A stretch of 64,000 nt of DNA from Xanthomonas hortorum pv. cynarae (GTDB taxonomy: Bacteria > Pseudomonadota > Gammaproteobacteria > Xanthomonadales > Xanthomonadaceae), in contig NZ_MDFM01000011.1 in NCBI RefSeq assembly GCF_002939985.1, positions 93,904-157,903 of the forward strand, read 5' to 3'. Both the position numbers and the translations under genes were made by a program. Below, in pieces: positions 53,028 through 60,506 of this stretch. Position 1 is the stretch's first letter. Every line of letters begins with the position of its first letter. The notes beneath the pieces were generated by a model. It was not told the DNA's origin, did not search any database, and worked only from the letters and a program-made list of their open reading frames with translations.

Positions 53028-53924
53028 ATGGTTTCAACACGCCCGATCCTTGATGGTATTCCCGCCAGCCACTTCCAGCTCCCGATGGGAACCTGGGCGA
53101 CGGTGCTGGAGGCGCTATGCGCGTGTTTCCCGAGTGTGGATGCCGCCACGTGGCGTGACCGCTTCGCGCGTGGGCGTGTGCTGGATGCGAATGAGCAGGT
53201 GCTGGAGGTATCAGCGCCGTATCGATTAGGTGCGGAGATCTATTACTTCCGCGAGGTTGCGGATGAGCCCGCCATCGCGGCGACAGAAACCGTGGTGTAT
53301 GCCGATGCGCATGTGGTGGTGGCGTGCAAGCCGCACTTTCTGCCCGTTGTGCCAGCCGGCGTCTATGTGCGCGAGACACTGCTGACGCGGTTGGTGCGGC
53401 GCTTCGATAACCCCGCGTTGGTGCCGCTGCACCGCATTGATCGCGATACTGCGGGGCTGGTGTTGTTTTCTGCTAATCCTGCAACGCGCGGGATTTACCA
53501 GGCGCTGTTCCGCGAGCGACGCATCCGCAAGCACTATTTGGCAGTGGCACCGCCGCTGCCAGGGCTGATGTTTCCGTATGTGCATCGCAGCCGGCTGGAG
53601 CCGGGCGAGCCGTTCTTCCGCATGCGCGAGGGCGTGGGCGAGCCGAACAGCGAGACGGTGATCGATGTGGTCGCGCGCGGCGCAGACATGTGGACGTATC
53701 GGCTGGAGCCGGTCACCGGGCGCAAGCACCAGTTGCGCGTGCACATGGCCGCGCTGGGCGCGCCGATTCTGCATGACCGCTTCTATCCCGACCTGGAAGA
53801 TCAGCGGCCCGATGACCCGGCACGGCCGCTGCAACTCTTCGCGCATACGCTGGCATTCGATGACCCAATCACGGGCGAGCCGAGACACTTCACCGCAACT
53901 GTCGGGCCAATGAAGCAGCCATAA
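53028..53924 (+). CDS. RluA-family pseudouridine synthase
   Basis: This is a 298-residue pseudouridine synthase of the RluA/RluC type, which converts specific uridines in rRNA or tRNA. The catalytic motif is LVPLHRIDRDTAGLVLFSAN (HRxDxxT; the aspartate is the nucleophile). Other signatures are VVVACKPHFLPVVPAG, RRIRKHYLAV and EPVTGRKHQLRVHMAALGAP. No full S4 domain is evident at the N-terminus. ATG 53028 is chosen because homology starts shortly after. Its RNA target cannot be told from sequence. Confidence 0.92.
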   Translation: MVSTRPILDGIPASHFQLPMGTWATVLEALCACFPSVDAATWRDRFARGRVLDANEQVLEVSAPYRLGAEIYYFREVADEPAIAATETVVYADAHVVVACKPHFLPVVPAGVYVRETLLTRLVRRFDNPALVPLHRIDRDTAGLVLFSANPATRGIYQALFRERRIRKHYLAVAPPLPGLMFPYVHRSRLEPGEPFFRMREGVGEPNSETVIDVVARGADMWTYRLEPVTGRKHQLRVHMAALGAPILHDRFYPDLEDQRPDDPARPLQLFAHTLAFDDPITGEPRHFTATVGPMKQP

Positions 53925-53949
53925 GCAACCGCACCACGTTTCTCGGGTG

Positions 53950-54195
53950 CTACTTCAGCTCCTGCTCGAAGTCGGCCACAAACGTGCTGACCGATGCACC
54001 ACACGCGTTGCAGAAGTCGCGCAGTTGGAGAAGATCCATCCGCCGTTCCCCCCGCTCGACATCACTGACATAAGACTGGGGACGGCCCAAGGCGGTACTC
54101 AATTCGACCTGGGTCAGCCCGGCGGCGAGACGCAGCTCGCGCAGCTGCCGCAGCAGAATCGCGTAATCCTTTTTGTGGATCGACTTGGTGGGCAT
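53950..54195 (-). CDS. XRE-family transcriptional regulator
   Basis: This 81-residue DNA-binding protein has a single XRE helix-turn-helix (LRQLRELRLAAGLTQVELST, then ALGRPQSYVSDVERGERRMD) and no other domain. It is divergent to the gene at 54307, and a palindromic operator (54228-54259) lies between them, so it probably represses both genes. It resembles the small regulators of mobile islands and toxin-antitoxin modules. Confidence 0.88.
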   Translation of the reverse strand: MPTKSIHKKDYAILLRQLRELRLAAGLTQVELSTALGRPQSYVSDVERGERRMDLLQLRDFCNACGASVSTFVADFEQELK

Positions 54196-54227
54196 GGCTG
54201 CAAACGTGAAAGTCTGCTGCGACGCTA

Positions 54228-54259
54228 TATCCCCTTTTCAAATATCCGAAAAAGGGATA
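54228..54259. promoter_or_regulatory. Palindromic operator between XRE regulator and divergent gene
   Basis: Inverted repeat TATCCCCTTTT (54228-54238) with GAAAAAGGGATA (54248-54259), centre CAAATATCC. It is the probable binding site of the XRE protein transcribed leftwards. Confidence 0.65.
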
Positions 54260-54306
54260 AATTCAAGTGGCGGACATCTCGTCCGCTTACGTCGAGGACG
54301 GATGCC

Positions 54307-54603
54307 ATGACGACTACAAAAACTCGCAAGACGACTGCGGCAGAGGGCAGGGCGCAAACGCACGAGGAACACTTCACCTTCGGCGTCACCGTCGAGCAGA
54401 TCGACCGATTCCATACGCTGTTGCGCACGATCACTGCGCAAAGCGACATGGTGGCGGTGTGCAGCGGCAAGCCGCTGGACGCCACCAGTCTGTCGGTTCT
54501 GGGCGAGAGCATCTTCAATGCCGCCCGCGCGGTGCGTGGCATTGTCGATGAGATCGATGCGCAGCGGCTACACGCTGGTGGTGGCGCAGACCCAACTGCC
54601 TGA
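54307..54603 (+). CDS. Small protein, possibly DUF3077-like
   Basis: This is a 98-residue protein with a basic N-terminus (MTTTKTRKTTAAEGRAQTHE) and a compact helical part (EQIDRFHTLLRTITAQSDMV, then SLSVLGESIFNAARAVRGIV). It bears a loose resemblance to DUF3077 proteins but I am not confident. It is divergent to the XRE regulator and ends 47 bp before the convergent XVIPCD effector gene. Function unknown. Confidence 0.6.
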   Translation: MTTTKTRKTTAAEGRAQTHEEHFTFGVTVEQIDRFHTLLRTITAQSDMVAVCSGKPLDATSLSVLGESIFNAARAVRGIVDEIDAQRLHAGGGADPTA

Positions 54604-54650
54604 CTTGGCGCGGCAGGAAGTCGCACGGGTACCGGCTCCAACAACCAACA

Positions 54651-55985
54651 TCAAACGCCCAGTGTGCGCCCACCTTGCGTTGGTGCCTCTTGCTGTTGAG
54701 CCAACGTCTGCGCGTTCTGCTGCTGCAACTGCTGGCGCTGATCGATCTGCGCCAGTTCGCGGAACGAGGTTTCCACTGGCGTCGTAACCGCCTGGTCGGT
54801 TGGCATGTGCGCGCGCAGATGCGCTGGGTTCTTGGGATCGCCTTGCACTACGAACACATATTGGCCTGCCTGCGCATCGCTGCCGTCTTGGCTTAGAGAC
54901 ACGTGGTCCACACGGTCGAGCCCATTGGCTGCCGCCAATGTGGTCAGGCTGGCGGTCATGCATGCGCTGCGCTGGTCGGGTTGGCGCCCGAGTTGGCGGT
55001 CCAGTGCATCGACGCCGGCGCTACATTGCTGATGCAGCGCGAACCGTGGGTGACCGGGTTGGTCGGGCGTGACGCCGGACACGGCGGTCGCTACCTGCGT
55101 TGCCTGTGCCTGCGCATTGGACGGCGTGTTGTCGGACAACAGGTAAGGGCTGCGGACGATGGGCAGGTTGCGATACGGGTCATCGGGATGGAACTCGCGC
55201 CTCAGCTCCTGCCGGTCCAGCCTGAGTTGGCGCGTGTCGTTGAGCTCCTGCAGTTGGGTGGGATCTCGAATCGGTTGAGATGTGGGCATTTCCCCTGTTG
55301 AGGTCACCTGGGTCCATTGTTTGGAGCGCGCGTCGTATAGCGCATAGGAACTGACTGCCCCAATCCGGTCTGGATCCGTGTTGGGCAGTGCCTGGGTTGC
55401 CAATGTTCTTGCCCCAGCCATGTGCCCCATGTACGCCGTCGCATCCAGCTCCTGGTCGTTGTAGGTGTGCATGGTGTCCCAGCTGGTCGTGCGCATGCGC
55501 GACAAGCCAAGGGCCGTGTTGTCCAGCATCATCGTCCAGGCTTGTTCCGCTTCGCCTTCGCCGCCATGGCGCCGTGCGGCTTGCAGAAACTCGCGTGGCG
55601 TCCAGGCGTTGGGATCGATCTGGTGCGCTTGGAAGCTGCGGTCATGCACGTCCTGCACGTCACGGACAGGGAGATTGAGTGCAAGATCCGGGCGCCCGGC
55701 ATCCAGTTGGCCCCGGCGTTCGTCCAGATCGTGCCGCATGAGGTCGACGCCAAACTGATTCCATTCGCGCTCGCTCATCCTGATGCCGCCGTTGCGTGCA
55801 CGGTTGTCGGCGAAGATGTTCGCGGTCGCTCCGGGCGCGTTGTCGTTGCGCACCACACCTAAGGCAAGCAGCCCGTAGCCGTCGTTGCCATCCTTGTGGG
55901 CGAGGTAGTTCCAATACAGCTCGCGATTCTCCTCCCGCGCATAGGCAGAAAGAATCCGAAGATCGTCTTGCGTCAGTTCTGGCAT
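54651..55985 (-). CDS. Type IV secretion system effector (X-Tfe) with XVIPCD C-terminus
   Basis: This is a 444-residue protein with the XVIPCD secretion signal in the last 135 residues: HPRFALHQQCSAGVDALDRQ, MTASLTTLAAANGLDRVDHV, GQYVFVVQGDPKNPAHLRAH and TTPVETSFRELAQIDQRQQL, plus a Gln-rich tail. The N-terminal 230 residues (LTQDDLRILSAYAREENREL, YWNYLAHKDGNDGYGLLALG) form a toxin domain I cannot name, with no HExxH or lysozyme-like motif. The ribosome site GGAGG lies 6 bases before the ATG. The putative immunity gene precedes it by 28 bp, as in the locus at 47 kb, so it should kill competing bacteria through the T4SS. Confidence 0.87.
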   Translation of the reverse strand: MPELTQDDLRILSAYAREENRELYWNYLAHKDGNDGYGLLALGVVRNDNAPGATANIFADNRARNGGIRMSEREWNQFGVDLMRHDLDERRGQLDAGRPDLALNLPVRDVQDVHDRSFQAHQIDPNAWTPREFLQAARRHGGEGEAEQAWTMMLDNTALGLSRMRTTSWDTMHTYNDQELDATAYMGHMAGARTLATQALPNTDPDRIGAVSSYALYDARSKQWTQVTSTGEMPTSQPIRDPTQLQELNDTRQLRLDRQELRREFHPDDPYRNLPIVRSPYLLSDNTPSNAQAQATQVATAVSGVTPDQPGHPRFALHQQCSAGVDALDRQLGRQPDQRSACMTASLTTLAAANGLDRVDHVSLSQDGSDAQAGQYVFVVQGDPKNPAHLRAHMPTDQAVTTPVETSFRELAQIDQRQQLQQQNAQTLAQQQEAPTQGGRTLGV

Positions 55986-56013
55986 GCATCACCTCCTTGT
56001 CGCTGGCAAGCGC

Positions 56014-56865
56014 TCAGGTGCCGGCGGGCGCCGGCATGAAGTCTTTCAATGCACTGCGCGCGCGGTCCTGGATCTTCTTCCAGTCCTTCAATGCAACGCG
56101 CACATAATTGATCTCCACCGCGACCTTCATCTCCGGAATGACGAACACGTGCTCGCAGCTGGGAAGTTCCCGCTCCTTGCTGCGCACAAGCTTGCCCTCG
56201 CGTAACTCCACGCCGGACGGTTCGACCTCGCGGGACGTGCACTTGATGATGATGTCGATGTTCCCTTGTGCGTCGCGGCTGACATACCAATCCTTGTAGT
56301 AGCTTGCCTCCATGATGGAATTGGACGGTTTCAGTCCTTGCGTCAGATAGTGCTCGCGGTACGCAGTGACGTTGGCGTAGTAAGGCGTGAGCCCATCCTT
56401 TTCTTCGCCCTTGATGCGCGTGTTGATATCCGCTTCTGGGGTGTCCTGCGTTGCGCCGTCCTGCGTGTACTGCCGCCGAAGAAATGCATCGGGGTCCACG
56501 CGGTCAAGATAGCGATAGCCGATATTGACGGTGCGGGTAGCCACGTCCAACTTCAGGTGGGCACGCTCACCAGGAGCGAACGCGTTCAACTCCGGGTATT
56601 CCAGATACAGCCCGAAGCTGCCATCGAAGTTCGGCCCCATCTGGTCGTCCAAATAGTTGGCGGGAATCTGCAACTTGTACGGACCCAGGCACGCCTCCAT
56701 CACCGGCGGCGGGCTGGTGCCGGGGTCTTGCGGGCCGCCACGTTGCCGGACGCACCCTTGTTCGTTGGTCATGGTGTTGGCGCCTGTTTGCGTTGCGCTG
56801 CAGCCCGGAACGGAGAAGCCCAGTGCCATGCATGCAAGCCCGGCCAAGGCCAGTGGGTGTCTCAT
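56014..56865 (-). CDS. Putative periplasmic immunity lipoprotein (X-Tfi)
   Basis: This is a 283-residue protein with an N-terminal lipoprotein signal (MRHPLALAGLACMALGFSVP, then GCSA; lipid Cys22) and a mature domain of unrecognised type (GPYKLQIPANYLDDQMGPNF, FGLYLEYPELNAFAPGERAH, YRYLDRVDPDAFLRRQYTQD). AGGAGG lies 5 bases upstream of ATG 56865. It ends 28 bp before the effector gene on the same strand, the usual X-Tfi/X-Tfe arrangement, so it is predicted to bind that toxin in the periplasm. The immunity role is inferred from gene position and localisation. Confidence 0.75.
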   Translation of the reverse strand: MRHPLALAGLACMALGFSVPGCSATQTGANTMTNEQGCVRQRGGPQDPGTSPPPVMEACLGPYKLQIPANYLDDQMGPNFDGSFGLYLEYPELNAFAPGERAHLKLDVATRTVNIGYRYLDRVDPDAFLRRQYTQDGATQDTPEADINTRIKGEEKDGLTPYYANVTAYREHYLTQGLKPSNSIMEASYYKDWYVSRDAQGNIDIIIKCTSREVEPSGVELREGKLVRSKERELPSCEHVFVIPEMKVAVEINYVRVALKDWKKIQDRARSALKDFMPAPAGT

Positions 56866-56977
56866 GCATCCTCCTGCGCAGCATGCTGGAGTTGAGTATA
56901 GGCAGAGCCCGGACTGCAAGCGACGCAACTACATTGCGTGCAGCCGGGCGAATCGGTACCGCTATCGCGCGTCAGCC

Positions 56978-57433
56978 TCAACGCACCTTGTACAACACCG
57001 CCGCACCCGGCCTGGGCTCGAACATCGGCACGGTCTGCTGCTTGAGCGCGGTGCCCTTGGCGTCCCACACCAGGGTCTCGACGGGGTAGTCCTCGTTGCG
57101 GGTCATGCTGCCGATCTGCTTGACGATCACCGCCGAGCTGGCGGGCACCTCCGGGTTCCATGCGAACACGCCCAGGCGGCCGTAGAACACCGCCGGCGCG
57201 GCGGCATCGAGGCGGCGGTCGGGGCACATGACCAGGCCGCGTTCCAGCATCACCCGCAGCGCGCCCACGGGCACGGCCTTGACGGTGGGCGAGGTGCGGT
57301 CGGTGCTGTGGCCGGGGCAGACATTGGCCGAGCGGGTGAGCATGTCTTCGACCACTTGGCGGTCGGGTTGGGCCACGGCCGGCAGGGCGGCGGTGGACAG
57401 GGCAAGCACGGCGAGAGCGGATTTCCAGGGCAT
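56978..57433 (-). CDS. Secreted protein of unknown function
   Basis: This is a 151-residue protein with a signal peptide MPWKSALAVLALSTAALPAV (AQP follows) and a mature part with the pairs CPGHSTDRTSP and VMCPDRRLDAAAPAVFYG, then VETLVWDAKGTALKQQTVPM. The two cysteines could form a disulphide. No family is recognised. GAGGAG lies 7 bases before ATG 57433; a second ATG at 57448 is less likely. Confidence 0.72.
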   Translation of the reverse strand: MPWKSALAVLALSTAALPAVAQPDRQVVEDMLTRSANVCPGHSTDRTSPTVKAVPVGALRVMLERGLVMCPDRRLDAAAPAVFYGRLGVFAWNPEVPASSAVIVKQIGSMTRNEDYPVETLVWDAKGTALKQQTVPMFEPRPGAAVLYKVR

Positions 57434-57736
57434 CTGACAACTCCTCATGAGGTGACACTCCAATACTGCAGCCCTGCGGGCGGGCTGCTGCCAGTGACGC
57501 GCCCGGATGCTAGCAATCCGGGCGTTAAACACTGCGAACAGTGGCGCCGCCCTTCGGCAGGCGCGTCCCACCAGCAACCGGCTGCCGAAGCCGTCGCCAG
57601 GTCAGCAACGCCGCCCATGCCGGCCGATGCGGAATGTAACGGCTGCTGACGCCCGCATCGCCTGTCAGGAGACTCCTGATTGAGCGGCGAGGGCGGGGCA
57701 GATAGCGTGCGCGCTATCACATCGTTGGACTGCTTT
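57434..57736. other. Divergent intergenic region with stem-loop
   Basis: No gene is seen. The 8-bp perfect stem GCCCGGAT / ATCCGGGC (57501-57523, loop GCTAGCA) is not followed by a T-run on either strand. Confidence 0.45.
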
Positions 57737-58138
57737 ATGGAACGTGCCGACCTCATTGCATCACTGCTCACCGGCATGCGGCGTGCCGAAGATTTCCGTG
57801 CGCAGGCGTCGATCTACAGCACCGCGCACAGCCAGCAGATGGAGTTGGATCACGGCAAGGCCGCCGACGCCGAGCTGGTGCTGTCGCTGTTCGCCTTCAC
57901 GCCGGAGCACCTCAGGCTGCTGGGCAGCGCCGGCATCGAGGCCCTGGGCGAGATCGTCTGCCACGCCTGGGCCTTGAACGGCGGCAACAACGAGGCGCTG
58001 ATCGGCTGGTTCCGCAAACCCATGAACGCACTGGACGGGCAGACACCCGCCGCCCTGGTGCGCGGCGGCGGCCTGCAGGTGCTGCTGCTGGTGCTCAGGC
58101 AGCAGCTGGAGTGGGAGTTGCCCAAGCGCTCGGCCTGA
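57737..58138 (+). CDS. MbcA/ParS/Xre-type antitoxin-domain protein (solitary)
   Basis: This is a 133-residue protein whose C-terminal half matches the MbcA/ParS/Xre toxin-binding domain: EALGEIVCHAWALNGGNNEA and the hallmark WFRKPMNALDGQTPAALVRG (compare the NPxLdGxTP-x-L consensus), ending LQVLLLVLRQQLEWEL. Such domains usually neutralise a RES-domain toxin, but no RES gene is found within several kb. The N-terminal half lacks an evident DNA-binding motif. It may be an orphan antitoxin left from a decayed module, or its toxin may be unlike known ones. Confidence 0.65.
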   Translation: MERADLIASLLTGMRRAEDFRAQASIYSTAHSQQMELDHGKAADAELVLSLFAFTPEHLRLLGSAGIEALGEIVCHAWALNGGNNEALIGWFRKPMNALDGQTPAALVRGGGLQVLLLVLRQQLEWELPKRSA

Positions 58139-58220
58139 GCTCCGACACTGCCGGCCGCCGCGCTTTGGCGTGTGCACGGCTGGCCCGCCGATCGACAGCG
58201 CCGGCTGTGCATGGGCGCGC

Positions 58221-59847
58221 TTACCGCTTCGGTCGCGCCACGGCGTACATCTCCCAGGCGATCTTCTTCATCAGGGCGCTGCTGTCGTCGCCCTCCTTGT
58301 ACAGGTCGAAGTGGGTGCGGCCTTCCAGGTAGCGGAAGTCGCTCTTGGCGCCCAGGCCGTCCAGCACCGCCTGGAATTTATGCGCGGCCCCATCCAGGTA
58401 GAACGTATCGGCGGTGCCGACGATCAGGTGGATCTTGCCGTCCAGATCCGGCTTGAGCGTGGGCCATTGCGCGGCCACGCGCGCAGAAATGTCGTAGTGG
58501 GTGCGCCAGTAGGCCACCACGGCCGGGTCCACCTTGCCGGTGTCGCGGTCGAACATCGGCACCGGGCGGCCGTCGGGCCCGCGCGGGGAGAACACCCAGT
58601 CGAACGAGGTCATCTGGCCGCCGTAAGGGCCCAGCACGCGTTCGAGCTTGGCGAAGGTTTCCAGATCGGCAACCACCTCGCCCTGGTCGCGGATCAACGG
58701 GAACTGGCTGCCGTCGGCGCGCCGGTAGACGTTGGCATTGGGCGCGTACAGATCCGGCCCGGTGAAGTCGCGGAAGTCGCTCGAATCGGGCGAGGTGGAC
58801 CAGGTACCGCCGAACAGCTTGGGGTAGCGCGTCTGCAGCCACAGCGTGGCCCAGCCGCCTGAGGAATGCCCGTTCAAGAACCGGCCGCTGGCCTTGCCGT
58901 CCATCTTGTACTGCCGTTCCAGCGCGGGGATCAGCTCTTCGGTCAGCGCGGTGCCCCAGGGGCCGTTGTTGACCGAGTCGGCGAACTCGTGGGTGCCGGT
59001 GGGCGTGGCCTGGTCCAGGAACACCCAGATCATCGGCGGCATCTGCTTGGCCGCCATCGCGCTCCAGGTCGCCGCGATACTGCCGGCAAAGCGGTTGTAG
59101 TTGCCGCCGAAGCCATGGGTGACATACACGGTGGGATAGCGGGCGGCGGCCTTGGTGTCGTAGCCGGGCGGGGTGAGCACGCGCGCGCGGATGGAGATCG
59201 GCCTGCCCCAGAAGGCGCTCAGTGACGGGCTCACCATCGAGGCATCCGCGCTATGCAGCTTGGCCTCCGGGACGGCATCGCGGATTGCCTGCGGTGCACG
59301 CGGCGACACCTGCCAGGGGGTCGTCCGACACCGGCACCTGCTTGCTGAGCCTCAGCGTGGGCAGCGGCTTGCCCTTGCCCGGCGTCACCGCGGTGACCTC
59401 GCTCAACAGATCGCCGCCATCGCGGCCGGCATAGCCGTAGCTATGGTCCGGATCCAGCACGGCCTGGAACAGATACTCGCCGGCCGGCAGCGCAGAAAAC
59501 GCGCTGGGGAAGGCAATGTTGTCCAGGTCGATCTCGACGCTGGCACCGGGCGCGAGCGCGGTCACCTCCTGCGCCGCCACGGCCACCGCCGTTGGGCGGA
59601 ACGGGCTGACGTCCACCGCTTCCACCTTGCCGGCTTTGCCGTCCTTTCCGTCCTTGGCCGCGGCCTGGGCGTCCTTGGCCAGGGTGGCAAAGACCAGCAG
59701 GCGCCCGGACACGGGCTGATCGCTCGCCCCGTCCAGCGTGACACGCAGCAGGCGATGGGCCGCTGCCGGTTCGGCGGCGTGTGCGGCGCAGACGCACAGC
59801 AGGCCAACGGCCAGACCCAGGCGGGGCGCAAGACGATGCAGAGACAT
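58221..59847 (-). pseudogene. Secreted esterase D-like hydrolase, disrupted by a 1-bp frameshift
   Basis: Two overlapping frames make one protein. The first (59847 to about 59317) gives a signal peptide (MSLHRLAPRLGLAVGLLCVC) and a beta-rich N-terminal domain. The second (about 59316 to 58221) gives an alpha/beta hydrolase with YPTVYVTHGFGGNYNRFAGS, the elbow FLNGHSSGGWATLW (GHSSGG) and the His of LEGRTHFDLYKEG. They meet at a run of five G (59316-59320; CCCCC on the coding strand); removing one C restores DDPWQVSPRAPQAIRD, which continues cleanly into the second part. So it is either a recent inactivating mutation, a sequencing error or a phase-variable tract. AAGGAT precedes the start. Confidence 0.85.
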
Positions 59848-60120
59848 GCAGATCCTTTGGAGCGCAGGTGGATGAGGCGGGCACACACGGCCCTGCGCAG
59901 ACTGTAGCCAGTTCCCGGCCGAACGTGCGCCGCCATCGCGAGGTCTGGTCAACGTATCCGACCTGCCTGTCGTGGGATCTCCGGCGGGCGGTGCGAGCAG
60001 CGTAAGTGATCAACGTGCAGTCGAGGCAGTTCAAGGCATCTCGCGTCGTGTGGCGATGCAACTGGGCAAGTCGCGGGCCGCTTTTCCCGCCCTGCACGAC
60101 GACAAATGCGTAAGATTCGA

Positions 60121-60142
60121 AAACTAAAGTCAGCGTTAGTTT
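60121..60142. promoter_or_regulatory. HipB-type operator, site 1
   Basis: 22-bp imperfect palindrome, AAACTAAAGTC-AGCGTTAGTTT. It shares the motif CTAA-N6-10-TTAG with sites 2 and 3. Start-to-start spacing to site 2 is exactly 50 bp. Confidence 0.75.
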
Positions 60143-60170
60143 CCGCGGGGCGTATGCCTTGAAAATAGCC

Positions 60171-60192
60171 AATCTAATGTCTGCGTTAGATT
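60171..60192. promoter_or_regulatory. HipB-type operator, site 2
   Basis: 22-bp palindrome AATCTAATGTC-TGCGTTAGATT, nearly the same as site 3 and 50 bp before it. Confidence 0.78.
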
Positions 60193-60220
60193 TCACTTGT
60201 TGCCATAAAATTGTGGGGTT

Positions 60221-60242
60221 AATCTAAAGTCCGCTTTAGATT
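60221..60242. promoter_or_regulatory. HipB-type operator, site 3
   Basis: 22-bp palindrome AATCTAAAGTC-CGCTTTAGATT. It ends 12 bp before the hipB start, so binding should block transcription or translation initiation. Confidence 0.78.
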
Positions 60243-60254
60243 TGGCCATTCGCT

Positions 60255-60506
60255 ATGCGCGTCCCAATCGACCAGGCATCCGACATCGGCGCCTACGTCC
60301 GCGCTGTTCGCAAGGCACAAGGCTTACGGCAGGACGACCTGGCTGCGCTGGCCGGCACCAGCCATGTGGTGCTGGGCAATGTCGAGCGCGGCAAGGACAC
60401 CGTGCAACTGGGCCGGGTGTTCGAGCTGCTGCGGCAATTGGGCATCCAGGTCCAGCTGGACCTGCCGATGGAGCTGCCGGCCCCTGTAGACAAGCACCCC
60501 GAATGA
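60255..60506 (+). CDS. hipB: HipB-like antitoxin (XRE family)
   Basis: This is an 83-residue XRE protein: DIGAYVRAVRKAQGLRQDDL, then AALAGTSHVVLGNVERGKDT, typical of HipB, with a short tail (LGIQVQLDLPMELPAPVDKH). It should neutralise HipA and repress the operon through the three operators upstream. The stop overlaps the hipA start by 4 bases (ATGA). The ribosome site is weak. Confidence 0.92.
   Translation: MRVPIDQASDIGAYVRAVRKAQGLRQDDLAALAGTSHVVLGNVERGKDTVQLGRVFELLRQLGIQVQLDLPMELPAPVDKHPE

Larger units (their letters stand above)
59848..60254. other. Regulatory region upstream of hipBA
   Basis: No gene is seen in this 407-bp stretch. Its right half holds three evenly spaced operators (60121, 60171, 60221). 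AT content rises near the operators. Confidence 0.5.
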
